64,000 bases of DNA from Henricia sp. BOLD:AAB3569 (Eukaryota; Echinodermata; Asteroidea; Spinulosida; Echinasteridae): positions 372,001 to 436,000 of the forward strand of contig JBBELK010000218.1 in the NCBI GenBank assembly GCA_037783545.1. The letters are read 5' to 3'. The position numbers and the translations under genes were made by a program. This document shows, one piece after another, positions 22,553 through 35,477 of this stretch. Every line of letters starts with the position of its first letter. Position 1 is the stretch's first letter. The notes under the pieces are model-generated. The model ran no database searches. It had not been told where the DNA came from and saw only the letters and a list, made by a program, of their open reading frames with translations.

Positions 22553-25500
22553 CTAGTCTTCAAATTTCCTGTTTGGGTTGGGCCCAAAAAGCATCTTCCT
22601 CACTTCTGGTAGCATCTGAAAAACAAAGGGGAAAATGGGACAGTTCAGTCAAAATCAAGAATATAAAACAAGTACATGTAGTATTGTGTGACTTGTCAGA
22701 GGAATTTGTTAGCAAAGAGAAGGACTTCTCCCCGGTGTCTCTGGCTTGGTTGCCCAAGGCAGCACCCGACTATGTATTTTGATGTTCAAGCAGTTTCTAA
22801 TATAGGTTTTCTCGCTCGAATTCATCATAAATGCATTCAATTTCGTTTGTGGAAGTACGTATTCAAGTGATTTCGATCAGGACGCAATTTCTTCGGTTCT
22901 TATTCATTTGAACATTAGTCAATTTTGTTTAAAGACATTCACATTTGTTCGCTAAGAAATCCAGATTAGAATTTGCGTCATTCAAATACAAAGCATTGAA
23001 TCTTCATTTAATTTAGCACAAGCTCGGGGGTTGGGCGAATTTGAATGATTTTTGCTGGTATTTCAAAATTGAATGTGCATAGTTTTAAATTTGAGTGCGA
23101 AATTTTCCCGTTTGCGTGCTCGAAAAACCAAATTGAATGCTCTCTTTAAATAATTGAAGAATGATCTCAGACTAAATTCAAATTTGTGCTAAAACGAATG
23201 CATCTGAAACGAATTCGGGAGGTACTTTGTTAAAACTAAATGAGAAATTCTCTACATGTAGTTGTAAAAGGCTATATATGAACATATATACAAGTTGCAT
23301 GAACAATAGACCAATCCAGTAAGCTCCGCCCATTTTGGAATTGACCAATCACAGCCTCAGGTTCAGGTAACCAAAAAGCGTATCTCCATTTTGGTTACCT
23401 GAGTCCTAAAAATGTTGTGCACAGAGCTACGGCAAATGCAGCACGAGTGACGCAAAAAACCATAAACATCATTTTTATCAGCGCAGAGGAGGATAGCGGG
23501 TTTAAAACGGATTGTATAAGACTATCCTAACCTACTTTTAATCCCTTTATAAATGTGTTTTTGTGTAAACGTGAAAAACTTACCAATATTTGCTTGTCGT
23601 TTTGCTAAGTTTTGCATTCACTTCGTTCTAGATGAGTGTCAAGATGTTTTTGTTCGATGGCGCGCGTTACGCGTATTGCAGGCGTGTTGTACGTGCACGC
23701 ATACGACCGGATACCTAAGTGCACATTTTGTTTTTGAGTTTCAATACGCGCTGACCAGGGCGCGGACGCTGACGCACGGCACGGCCACGCGACTCTACTG
23801 CACACGTGCATGGCACGTGTGGCATGTTGCTAGGCAATTTCTAAATGAGCGGAGCTTACTGGATCGGTCTATTGGGAGCCAATTGTGCTTTTTGTGCTTA
23901 TGAAACATACTCCGATCCGAGGCCCCAACCCCAACTACTATTATCTATACTGAAAGTCAAAAGAAACTTATCAAGATTTTTAAAAATATTTTCAGCAGAA
24001 AGGTCAAATGGGGCAGTTCACAAATAGAGAGGCACTCAAGCATGTCATGCTTAATTTTGGGTTTAATACCATTAGGTGAAACTGACATTTAGGAATAGTT
24101 GTAATCAGATGCATTAGATGCATACAAAAAGGAAAATATCTTGATAAGTTTTTTTTTATGCTCAGTATAAAAGCACAAGGAAACTGCTTGAAATCAATTC
24201 AATATATAGCGACGAGAGTTTTTGCTGGAAAGGGCATTTTCTGACTGTCCGGTTGACTTTGGTGCATTTATTTATTGTACACACAATGATTGGATATGAA
24301 AACATTATTTAGCATTTTAACTTACTTAGGATGCCTGGGTTTTTAAAACACGGTTAACACAGTGTTTGCAAAGAGAAGAGGTCAATCTATGTCATTTCGT
24401 TTTGAGAATATGCAATACAGGGTGTTTTAAAAAAAAAGGAAACCGAGATTAATTTGTTAATTTCGTGGAGATGGCTAAATATTTTGGAAATTGGCAACCA
24501 CCATCTATTAGCTAATGATGTCCTCTTTCTTATGACACCAAAAAATCCAATTTACTTTTAAGGAGTGTGCAATGAAATAACAGGCTGAGGATTGCATAAT
24601 TTGGAGGCCCAACAAAAGCCCTGCACACTAGGCAGACATGGTTCATTATGAAAACATCTTTTTGGTGCAAGACCAGTTCTGACATGGTTGATTACACTGC
24701 TCCGTGCTCAGTCATGTGTGACCGTAAATTGGATTTCGTTGCATCATAAGAAAGAGGACATCATTAGCTCATAGATGGCGGTTGCCAATTTCCAAAATAT
24801 TTAGCCATCTCCACAAAATTAACAAATTAATCTTGGTTTCCTTTTTTTAAAAACGCCCTGTAACTATGTGCTTTATCACTCGTCTGACAATGTGCGTGCC
24901 AACGTTTTCCCAACAACACACAGCAAAAGATGACTTCCTGTGTCAAACTTTAAGGGGCGTCTGTATTATAATTTCAAATCAAGTTGAATTTGACCTACGC
25001 AGGTGTAATCTTCCAAGAAATTACAACAAGACAGCATAGCTACCCACCTGTCTGCTCATTAGGTCTAACCGGCTTTCCAGAGTGTTTACGACTTTGATTT
25101 TATAGTAATCAGTGAACATCTCAATCCCGCCAGTGCTGAAAATTAAACAAAAAGGAATAACAAAGTTCTTGATACAGGGTAGTCCGGAAAAAAAAGTTTT
25201 TAAAATTAATTTTGCAGTTTTTCCCAAAATTATTCTGTCAGGGGTAGGGGAGAGGGAATTAGCCAATCAGTAGGACGAAATCTCACCTGCGGTCACTAGT
25301 ATCTAGACAAGGATATTTCTTTCACAAAAACTGTAAAAAATCCATGCATATTTTATGTCATTTGGAATCACGATTTGAGACTTCAAAATGTAAGTTACCA
25401 ATGCATAGTTCCGAGTTTGCCCAGTTAACTCCGCCCCCTTGGATATTGTTGCTATGCCTCACACGCTATCGTCAAAATTTCCACACACACTGCACAAACC

Positions 25501-28500
25501 AATGGGACTCTCAACGGAAAGCACAGATTCATTGGAGAAAACTCAAAGGTATTCATGTTTCAGGGTCAACAGTTATCTTAGAACACACTGTGTAAATGGC
25601 CAGTAATACAGGGATGTCATATCATCATGAAATACATGCTTTGAACAGCGAATCGTCCGGCCTTGAAACCAAAAATTTACCCGGATCATCGCATACAACA
25701 ATCTACAAACTGTATGTTGCTGTGTTGTTGTGAGGCAATGCACTTTGACCTATGTGGGCGATGTCTGCTAGCTCTGTTGTGATTGGTCGGAACTATGCAT
25801 TACATTGAGTTTTCAATCAATCAATTACTGTATTCAAGGATTTGCCCAAACAATTTAGCAAAGTTGCCTGCATTGGTCTGTTTATAGTTGGCATGCAGGA
25901 AAGGGGTTTAAAAAGAACACCAAGAACATTGTCAATAAATGTCTTGACTTACACGTCAGCGCCGAGGAAGTTCTCTTCATCAAAAATGACCTGGCAGTCC
26001 TTCTTGGTTTCCTTCTTGTAGTCCGCCAATGCTGCTTTTGTCTGTTCCTAAAATGCAGCAACAGAAATTAAAATGTTTCAATACAGGGTAGGAATTTCGT
26101 TACCGAAGGGGCACTTCCATTTTTGTGTTTAAAAAGGGCACTTCCATTGGAAAATCAAAAAGTCTATGGAGAGTATTGCAAAAGGGCACCAAGGCAAGAC
26201 CAAGGGGAACGGAGGCAATGGCCTCCGTGGCCTCAGTGAAATTCCCACACCCGCTACCATTCAAACTATTTTGAAAATAAAACAATTTGAGTGGGTGGTT
26301 TATTAACTGCACATGATTGATACTTACTTCACACGTACCTTGCATAGTTTAAATTTAATATTTAAATACATTTATGCTGGGAACAGTTTATTTGCCAGTG
26401 TGTTTTGTTCCAGATTCAAACCTATTATTTGTGTACACAAAAATCTTTTTCAACACAAACTGCACTAGTAATTTACCACTGGGAAAAATTGACACTTGGG
26501 TTTTGGGTGGGAACCTTGTCATAAAGGCATAAGTGAGCTAAGTTTTGTTTTTCATTATAAACTCCTCAAAAAAGTTCGGAAACTCAAGTTAGACCGACAA
26601 TTTCTCTCTTGTTACCGAGTCATTTTCCTTGAATTTGGTATCATTGAAAAGCCTTGTTATTCCTCTTTACAATGATGTGTAATTTGTTAAGATTAAGCTA
26701 TTTGGGGATGTGCAGCACAGCTGAACACGGGGGTACGGGTGGGTGTAAAGTGAAATGTCACAAAATGCATTGCTAAAAATGTCAAAATGTGTATTGACAC
26801 ATTCCCATCCCCGAATCAAAATGTAAATTGTGGAGGACGTGTGGTCTAGTGGGTATGAAGCGGGACTCCCAGTCAGAGGTTGGGGGTTCGAGCCCCACTT
26901 CGACCAACGTGTCTGTGTCCCTGGGCAAGGCACTTAATCCCAGTTGCCTCGTCAACCCAAGCGATATATGGGAAGCTGTTATGGGGAATGCCACAATCTA
27001 ACTGCTGATAGGATTGTGCGCCTTGGCCGGGTTGCACACCTAGTTGAAGCGAAATGGTTCTGGTGATTTCCTGATGGCAGCGGTAATAATGGCAACAGCC
27101 GCCTCGGAATATGTTTACATAGATAGATGGCGCTTTACAAATGCATGTGTTATTATTATTATTATTAAATGCACTGTATGACAGTAGCAGTGAATTTTGT
27201 GACATTTCACTTTACACCCACCCCACTCACTTAATCAAATCAAATGACACATCATTGTAAAGATGAATAACAGGGCTTTTCAATGATACAAATATCAAGG
27301 AAAATGATTTGGCAACAAGAGAGAATTCGTCTTGTTAAAGTTTGTAATTTGTTCCTGCGGTATACTCAAGCAGATGTTTTGGTCTCAAGAGAGCTGACCA
27401 TTTTAACTGCCATTTACAAGCCCTTATTTAGGATTTTTATCAATGAAATCTATGCTTTAAAACCACTCTACTCAGTTAAAGTCATAAAAATCCTATTTGG
27501 AGCTTGCTTTGGGGGTTAAAACAAAGGTTTTTAGTTTTTATGCTAATGCGAATATGCATATTCATGACCAAGGTCACTATGTCACAAGAGGCAAACACAG
27601 AAAAATCACATTCAACTGTGCACAAAAGATTCCACTTTTTTCTCAATTTTCCTGAAACTTTTGTAATCCATGGCTGTTTGAGTTTGTTTTACATGTTGCC
27701 TGCTGTAAGCCATGACAAAACTGGGGGTAGAAACTGCAGCAATTTGCCACAAGTCCAACTTGAAGTCTTATGTTTTTTCTTAACTTTTCTCTTAAACACT
27801 GGGCAGATGCTCTACCAGCCGAGCTTCGAAACACAGTGATATACTCCCTCAGGTTTCCCCCAAAATGTCAAGAAATGTCAATACCTTAACGAGAGCCAGG
27901 TCACACTGCTTGCATCGCACCGTTATCCTTTTCTCCATAAGCTGGTACAAGCCCTGGCCCAGCAGTCCCTTCAAGATTTTACTGTACTTGCTTTGATCCT
28001 TGATGACTTCACCAAGACGTTGTCTGGCCTCTTCAAGAAGAACCAAGATGTGGTCCTCACGACACTTGAGCACCTTGAGACGGGCTTGGTTGTACATGTT
28101 GGATTGCTGACTGCAGGGACATACCGGTAGAAAGAACATTGCACAACAAGCATAACATGTAAAGGTTGATATTATCTCCATGTGTGACCGAGGATGTGTA
28201 TGATAAAAACCAACTTGTGTGTAAGTCAGCTCAGTACCTCATCCATTTTCTAAGAAAACAATGAAAAATCGTGTCCATGTTTTCAAGAAATTATGCGAAG
28301 CCAGTCCTATTTAGGCTGGTTCCCTGGCTATACTGCATAGATAAGGGAGCCACAATACCATGGCAGTCAGGGGCCCAGTTTAGTTTACATGAGAGCAAAA
28401 CGCTTTTATATAAATTCAAAAATTGTAAAAATTCACTTATAAATTCACCTGCAATTATCGTTTTGTCATAAAAATCATCAGGCAAAAATATTGCATTAGA

Positions 28501-31500
28501 CGATATGTGACAGAGGGTACTCGCCTTTCATTGTTCCCCAATTAAATTCCTTTTTGGTTTTAGGGGAGGGGTGAGGGAGTTGATGTGTTAACAAAAAGGA
28601 AGTGTGTGTTAAGGCATAGGGCCAGTAGAGGGGGAGTCCCTTTGTCAAATACCGTGCTGGGTATACTTCTATCTTCTTTTTTAGTCATTTTGTTTCAGTC
28701 AAAATGGTTTCTTAAAATTTGGGATATTGCAAAATTTGAAACTTTTCCAGTTTTAATTTTTGGGATATTTTTGATGCAAATCTATATTGGCCATTCAAAT
28801 AGTGTAGCAAAACTAGCAATATGGTCCTTTGGACACACAATTATTGGAAATAACACTGCCCGATGTCCCTCTATGGCAAATTATGAATCGAGTCTTTCCA
28901 CAGTAAAGGGGGCATTTTGGAAACACAGACCATATTTTCCAGAAATTACCTTTGTCTGGTATCAAAATAAAAGAAATAAGTTTCAGTTGTTCTGAAGAGA
29001 TAACTAAGGCCCAAAAAGGGTTACAAATAGTGTGACAACATGCCTAAAGTGTAACAAAAGGGTTCGTCCCGGTTACGAGCGTATATTGGAAATTTGTACA
29101 CAGGGTTTTTAGAAAGACATGTTGTCACACTATTTGTAACCCTTTTCAGAACAACTTAAACTTATTTCTTTAATTTTGAGACCAGACAAAGGTGTGTCAG
29201 ACAAAATGCCCCCTTTACTGTGGAAAGACCCAATTCACAAATGAGATGCATAGCCACATCCACTAATACCACTCATAGGAACTAGCCGCTGCCACTAGCC
29301 AATGCTTACATTTTCTTCTGCAACTCTAAATTCTTTTCCTTGCGTTCAAAGTACTCCATGATTTTCGATCGTTGCTGCTGAACCAGCCTTCCTTTCTCAA
29401 TTTGAAACTCTTCCTCTGCCTGCAAATAAATGAAAGGTCGTATTAAATGCATATTGTATCATAAAATGCGGCCGACAAATTTGTGCATTTAGATTTTAAG
29501 ACTTGTTTTTGTAAAATACACTATCTTCCAGCTGTTGGAGGTATTACCAAAAATATATTAACTTTGATGAAAACATCAAGAAAAACAATTGTACAGTCAT
29601 GTTTAGTTAAGGGTAAATGTTCAACAAATGCACAAATGTTCAATAGAACATACAGAAACTGTTTTGCAGTAAAATTAATGAGTTTTTGACCTCCGATCTT
29701 TTTGATATTTTGATTTTTGATATTTGATGAGAAGTTTTCGTCTCTGCCATTGTGGCCAACTAGCCTTCGTGAAGTATGAGAGGAGGTAATTTAAATTGGG
29801 TAGGATTTTCTTTTTGTAAAAATGTATTTCTCTCCAAAAACCTGATTTTACCTGTTGTAATTATGTTATAAAGACAATATATGGATAAAATAAATAAGTG
29901 CAAAGTTAAAAATGCAGTTAATTTGCATTCACTCAGAATTCACACTCTTATCAAAGTGCGGGTAAGAGTTGAGAAGTTGATCAGAATTTAGTTTTCTTTA
30001 TTTAAAAGTGACTCATAACGCATCAGTAAGTGCAGATTTGATGGGGAAAAAAAAATTCACTCAAATTATAATCAATTAAATGTATTCAATTCTTTCCCCA
30101 CACCTATGCTATATTAAACATTGTCTGGTGCAAGATATTCTCACCTTGGCCTCAATTTCCTCAGCTTTCTCCTTAGCCTCCTGGTCAATGAAGGCCATCA
30201 TGTGTTGAATCTGTGCAATCAAAAGACAAAGACAGGTCAGGTCAGGTCAGGTGTGGGAGCACTTGCCGCGGCGACACTTCGCCGCATTCACCTTCTTTCC
30301 CCACCCCTCTGATCGATCTGGCCCGTGCCGGGACCATCCCCTACCCCTCCAGGTAGTCCCCCATCTACGCCAACCACGACGCATGGGGTCGACCAACAGG
30401 TCCCCCCCACCAAGGAATTGACAAAGACAGTATTCACATCAACTGTTTGGAATTTTTTCCCGTCAGACTAGTGGCCCCACGCAATGCAAATTATGTAACC
30501 AGTGCCAAAGCAAAGTTCATTAAGGGCGTGTTTGTTTCGGACGGATCCAGATTCAGATCTGTGCAGATCCAATTCACGTGACTTGAATTCCTAGTCGAGA
30601 GCAGTTACGTTTGTTTCTGCGCGTAAAATAACTCGGGATCTGGATTCGGATCTGTCGTGAAACAAACACGCCCTTATACATCATCATTCTACTGACTGTC
30701 AGATTACATGTTTACTGTGTCAGGTGACAGAATCTGGCCAATCACAGCAAGTGTTATTCAGGCCTGGTGTAGGGTGTTGTCATGAAGCTCTTTGCTGGTT
30801 CTCATGCAAAGTTGACCAGTGGTTGGTGCGGTAAAACCGCGCAAAACCACTGCGAAAGGAGTGTATCCAATCGCGTGATGCTCCGACTTAACAAACATCA
30901 GTGAGTGCAGGGCTGTGTTCCACGTTGGCCAACAATTTTGAATGTAACGCATTGTGCGCCACAAACATTGGCAAGTGTTGGCAAACAAACTTTCGTTTTG
31001 TTCGCGAGTCATTTCAAAATGGCACACACGACATTAAAGGCGATGATTTCCAGTTTAGAAAATAAATAAATTGCACCTTTTGTTGTCTTTTCCCTTATCG
31101 CTGGCGATACAGACAATGACAACATGTCACATTTGTCATTTCTTTAATAAATTGGTAAGCAGCAGCAAGCCACATTACAACGTTGCTGCAACCGCTGGGA
31201 CTGTGGGCGCCGGCATTTTGACAACGTAATTTTGCAAACAATCACAAACAATCCGTTCCACATTCAACGAAACGTTGGCCCCCAATGTTTGCAAATGTTC
31301 GCATAAGTGGAACGCAGCCCTAATTTGACAGAAAAACCTAAATTTAGGAATAGAAGTGGGGGAAAAATTAGCATTTTCTTAGAAAACTTTTTTTTTTAGC
31401 CAGCAGTCCCATGTTTTGTACACAAGGTGTAAAGCCATGGTCAAATACTTAATTCTTTCCGAAATTTGTTTATTTAACTTACCTGCTTTTGAACTTCAGC

Positions 31501-31515
31501 GTCATTTTGTGACAT
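22553..31515 (-). CDS. ATP6V1E1: V-type H+-ATPase subunit E (complete, seven exons)
   Basis: Peripheral-stalk subunit of the V1 sector of the vacuolar proton pump; with subunit G it forms the stator that links V1 to Vo on acidic organelles. Coding exons in transcript order: 31483-31515 ([14 protein letters not shown]), 30145-30210, 29310-29419, 27885-28110, 25953-26047, 25048-25135 and 22553-22615 (ends KFED then TAG). All borders are AG/GT and the total is 681 bases, 226 residues, the usual animal length. Diagnostic stretches are [77 protein letters not shown] and [19 protein letters not shown]. The N-terminal half is charged and helical, as expected for the stalk coiled coil. The start ATG has an A at -3. 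Introns hold SINE-bearing and MITE repeats. Identification is secure. Confidence 0.97.
23309..23869. mobile_element. 561 bp MITE with TA duplication
   Basis: Ends GACCAATCCAGTAAGCTCCG / CGGAGCTTACTGGATCGGTC, TA at 23307-23308 and 23870-23871. No transposase frame. Confidence 0.75.
24417..24862. mobile_element. MITE with ~170 bp inverted arms
   Basis: Begins 'tacagggtgttttaaaaa' and ends 'tttttaaaaacgccctgta'. The arms share 'ttaatttgttaatttcgtgg', 'catctattagctaatgatgt' and their complements. It lies in the last V-ATPase intron. Confidence 0.75.
26556..27345. mobile_element. Copy B of the 16244-16728 MITE, carrying a SINE
   Basis: Flanks align with copy A; the centre is occupied by the SINE at 26832-27166. 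Confidence 0.7.
26832..27166 (+). mobile_element. tRNA-derived SINE, near full length
   Basis: The A box 'tggtctagtggg' (26842-26853) and B box 'ggttcgagccc' (26885-26895) are spaced as in a tRNA promoter. The body includes 'ctgggcaaggcacttaatcc', and the tail is (att)n at 27150-27166. Confidence 0.8.
28891..29230. mobile_element. MITE, GTCTTTCCACAGTAAAGGGG ends
   Basis: Ends GTCTTTCCACAGTAAAGGGG / CCCCTTTACTGTGGAAAGAC, with inner arms 'ggttacaaatagtgtgacaa' and complement. Related ends occur at 3038 and 47925; a one-sided fragment is at 55230-55305. Confidence 0.75.
30235..30420 (+). repeat. GC-rich repeat fragment with (ggtca)n start
   Basis: (ggtca)n at 30235-30250 followed by C-rich sequence unlike its surroundings; possibly a LINE 5' fragment. 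No frame recognised. Confidence 0.3.
30521..30676. mobile_element. MITE, TAAGGGCGTGTTTGTTTC ends
   Basis: 156 bases with ends 'taagggcgtgtttgtttc' / 'gaaacaaacacgccctta'; the interior is a run of 'ggatctggattcggatctg'-like palindromes. Confidence 0.7.
30909..31321. mobile_element. GGGCTGCGTTCCAC MITE, copy B (opposite orientation)
   Basis: In intron 1 of the V-ATPase E gene, about 160 bases from exon 1. Ends 'agggctgtgttccacg' / 'cataagtggaacgcagccct'. Confidence 0.7.
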
Positions 31516-32451
31516 CTTGATTTTTTTACGATAACTCGCAAATTTTGGAACAATTTAGTGAGCGCGCCGTAAGGTGCAATGGGAATGAATGAAGAACCGA
31601 AATGATAAGCAAAATAGTCAGGTATATATTTACTGATATATTGCGAAATACATGCGCTGAGACAAGGAACTATACATACGAGGAACTGGATCGTTCTCAG
31701 TGTAGAAAGTGATGGGCGGTAAAAACCAACACAAACTGTGGATCGAGGTTGCGTACCATAGGAAATCATGTGATTTGCAGTTTTACACTGACTCATCTCA
31801 AACAACTCATTTCTAAACCATATCATATCTGACAGACTGAGACTGGCAGTACATACAAATTTAAATATTTTTATCCTAGATTTCAACCACAATTAGAGTG
31901 GTTTTACGTTGTTACAGGTCACTATTAATCTCCCATGTTTCTTCTCTGGAAGGAGGAAAACATACAGTCACATTTTGTTTTGTCCTCCTGCAGCCGATTT
32001 TACGGAAAAAGTGCATAGCTTGCGCAATTTTTGAAAATGGCATAAGCCCCAGAGGCTCAGAGGACAAACATCTCACAACATCTACATATAAAAGCATCAT
32101 ACCCACTGTTTGTATGTCTCATGCATTAACTGCTACTGACTACACAATTTCAAAAATCAAAGTTTGTACACTTTTAAATAAAAGTGAAACAAAAAAAAGA
32201 AAAAAACAGCAAAACCTTTTGAATTTCACAAATATACTTTATTTTACTAAATTAACAGGGGTGCCCTTCTGTTTATATACAGTCAAAGAATCAAAGCTGT
32301 TTTATCAAAAAATCACACACTTGAATATTACAATTGTTCAATACTTTAGTATCAGCCATGTAAAAAACAGAATAGACTAAAAGCATCAAAAACAATATAT
32401 TTCTGACCCTTGTATGTCTAATAAAAATAAATACAATGTATATCGCAATTA

Positions 32452-32686
32452 GCCTTTATGGCGGAACAAATGAAGAGGGCGCAATTTCATTTGGGTATGA
32501 ATTTTTTTATCAATTGTATTTCTTTTCAAAAACTTGATTTACATGTTGTAATTATAATACATAGACAGAATTAGAAATAAAATTAATAAGTGTAAAGTGA
32601 AAAACTGAGTTATTTTGCATTTTAGTCGATTTTATACCCACTGCAAAGTGTGCCCTCCTATTGTGTCCGCCATACTTCAAAAAGGC
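32452..32686. mobile_element. MITE, TAGCCTTTTTGAAGTATGGC family, copy 2
   Basis: Reverse-complement match of 19531-19772, TA on both sides; the left end has lost several bases. Confidence 0.75.
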
Positions 32687-32689
32687 TAA

Positions 32690-35041
32690 TAGACTAACAG
32701 TTAAAGCTCATACGAGCTGCTAAGAAAAAATATTTTGTTGAGTCCTTTGAAATAAATAAAAATAATATGAGAAATACTTGGAAAGTTATCAATAAGGCTC
32801 TCAATAAAACTGGAAAGAAGTCTAGCACACCATAAACTTTCAACATTAGTACTGCTGTGATCCAATATTAATTGCTACAGCTTTATTTTTTTTTTATCAA
32901 TGTAGGCCCCAAACTAGCATATAAAATCCCGAATTTAAATGTTGACCCCGTTCACTTAATTCATCCAATGTGATTGTTCACATTCATTTTTCTCATCTCC
33001 AATTACGAAAGAAGAACTTTTGCATTGTATAAATAAGCTACCATCTAATAAAAGCCCAGGCTATGATGAACTAAGTGGCTTCATCATTAAAGCAATAGCA
33101 CCTACATGTTGTTATTGAACCATTGTTAAAAATATTTGAATTTTTCCTTTACTTGTGGTATTGTACCCGATGAACTTAAAATTGCTTGAATCATTCCTAT
33201 TTATAAATCTGGTGATTCGCGTAAAATAACTAATTATAGACCAATTTCAATACTGCCAGTCCTCTCAAAACTCCTTGAAAGATTAGTAGCTGATCGTTTA
33301 AATAAATTCCTTTGTAAGCTTAAAATCTTGTCAAATTCGCAGTATGGATTTCGAGCAAATTATTCCACTGAATTAGCCCTGGTTGACCTTGTGGATAAAA
33401 TTACTCAATCATTGGATAACTGTATAGATACAATTGGAATTTGTCTTGACCTGTCTAAGGCATTTGATACAATCAACCATGATATACTACTTGCTAAACT
33501 GTCAAAATACGGAATTAGAGGAATCGTATTAGACTGGTTTAGAAATTATTTATCAAATCGTAAGCAATATGTTGGATGGGGAAAATAGGACTTCTACGCA
33601 TAAATCAATTATATGCGGTGTACCCCAAGGTTCGATTCTAGGTCTACTTCTTTTTCTTATATACATTAATGATATATGTCATTCCTCAAAATTGCTGTCA
33701 TTTATTTTATTTGCCGATGATACAAATATTTTCTACAGTAGTAAATGTTTCAAAGATGATATTGGTCTGGTTAATACTGAATTGGCAAACATCTCCAGAT
33801 GGCTCAGTATGTAATAAACTATCCATTAATATTGACAAGACAAACTATATGGTGTTTTCTAAGAAGAAAACAACCTGCTTTTTCGCGCTTAGGTCGACCG
33901 GTTATGGGTAAAAAAGGCGTATTAGGACGAACGACCGCATTAGGGCGACCGTATTAGGTCAAAAACCATTTTTATTAGGTTCTTAACCATTTTTATTAGG
34001 TCACAAAACATTTTTTTCAGAGAATTAGGTCGAGAAAATGGGTGTCAATTCATGAGTTTCTTTCCGACAATTTTGTGGTTTTAGTGGTCTCTGTAAGCAC
34101 TCTACCCAAAACGGTTGTCCTAATACGGGAAAAATAGTTGTTTAACAAATGCAAACTATATTTTAAATGTGTACTTTAATAAAATTTTAATAAATCAAAC
34201 TCGCAATAGATAACAAAATTACATGGAAAGAGCACCGTCAAAAAGTCCACTCTGTGATCTCAAGGAACTTGGGTATTCTTCGCAAATTGATGCACATACT
34301 GCCCACTAAGGTGCTTATTTCCATTTACAACACTTTAACCCTTCCCCACTTACAATATGCTGTTTTGTCTTGGGGGAAATACATATCAAACGTATTTAAA
34401 CAAATTATTTGTAGTCCAAAAGAAATCCCTCAAAGTAATTAATAATTCTACCAGTGTACATGTACCAAATACAGATGTTTTTAAAAACTTGAAATGTCTT
34501 ACAATTTTTGACATTTACAAATACCACCCTGGGGTCTTAATGTTTAAGTATGATAAAGACATATTACCCTGCACTGTTAAGAGTATGTTTACTTTGAATA
34601 GTGCAATCCACACCTATTATACAAGATTGTCTTCTATGTTTCACATAAATCCTGTTAGAACAAGTATTTGTAAATATACGGTAAGACACCAAGGTCCACT
34701 ACTGTGGAATAATTTTAAAAATATTCCATACATGCGTAGTATTTTAAAAATTATCTCCTTTCAAGGTACTAAATATTTCAATAGCTGAATAAGTGTACAC
34801 AAAAAACCTCGAAGTGTAGCTAGTATGTACGGTACATAATGTCCTTTAGAGGTTTTGACAATTGTATAAAGTTATGTTTTATTTATTCTTGTTAATTTTG
34901 CACCTCACCTTAATTTAAAATTACCTTGTTAATTGTAACGGGGGTGCTAGGTCTTGTATAAGCCTGATTGGCTTTTTATCTAGCATCCCATACATCTTCC
35001 ATTAACAAATATGCCCTTATTGTGTTGTGTTGTGTTGTGTT
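32690..35041 (+). mobile_element. Non-LTR retrotransposon (LINE), 5'-truncated and broken
   Basis: A damaged reverse-transcriptase frame. 32710-32830 resembles the linker before the domain (TWKVINKALNKTGK). 33241-33588 has PISILPVLSKLLERLV, SQYGFRANYSTELAL and the first catalytic aspartate in CLDLSKAFDTINHD. After a frameshift, 33569-33814 has GVPQGSILG and FADDTNIF with the Asp-Asp pair. 34200-34788 matches the post-RT region of CR1/L2/Jockey-type elements (ITWKEH, SRNLGILRKL, LPHLQYAVLSWG). The 3' end is a short (tgtgt)n tract at 35015-35041. Several frameshifts and an inserted repeat at 33888-34137 show that it is dead. Confidence 0.85.
33888..34137 (+). repeat. Insertion of the 'agggcgac' short-phrase repeat in the LINE
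   Basis: The RT frame is interrupted by 250 bases made of phrases such as 'taggtcaaaaaccatttttattagg', also found at 1140-1200 and 11200-11250. LINE homology resumes after it. Confidence 0.65.
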
Positions 35042-35310
35042 TAACAACAAAGTTAATTTTCATATACATTCATGACATGTTTATATAACACAGCTTGTAA
35101 AGATTGTATTAAATTAATCCAGGGAAGATGTATGAAATAAAACCATACCATAATAATAAAATCTTAAGTTTTAAAATGATGAAGCCTCTAGATAATTCAG
35201 TAAAGGTTTTTAAAAATGTTCTACTCTTGGAAAGTAGTAAGGTAGATATTCACACTTGCTATTAATCTCTTGCACTAGAAGGAAATAACATTTTCAATGA
35301 AAGTACTATA

Positions 35311-35477
35311 GACAGCCGAAGTGTGACGTGGGTTGCCCATGGCAATTGGCTCTAAAACTATCATGGCCATCGGAAAAAAGTACCATTGCAAAGCACAGGG
35401 ACATGGTTTAGTGATTTTTAGTTTAGAGCCAATTGTTTAGGCAACCAACAAAAGATGACATATTTACTTTGGCAGTC
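35311..35477. mobile_element. 165 bp MITE with TA duplication, copy 2
   Basis: Ends GACAGCCGAAGTGTGACGTG / 'tttactttggcagtc', TA at 35309-35310 and 35478-35479; the same interior as 10994-11158. Confidence 0.8.

Noticed and set aside
31898-32380. 160-codon frame upstream of the V-ATPase gene
   Set aside because: Low-complexity composition, no domain, and the left part resembles the repeat at 51181-51300; no splice or conservation support.
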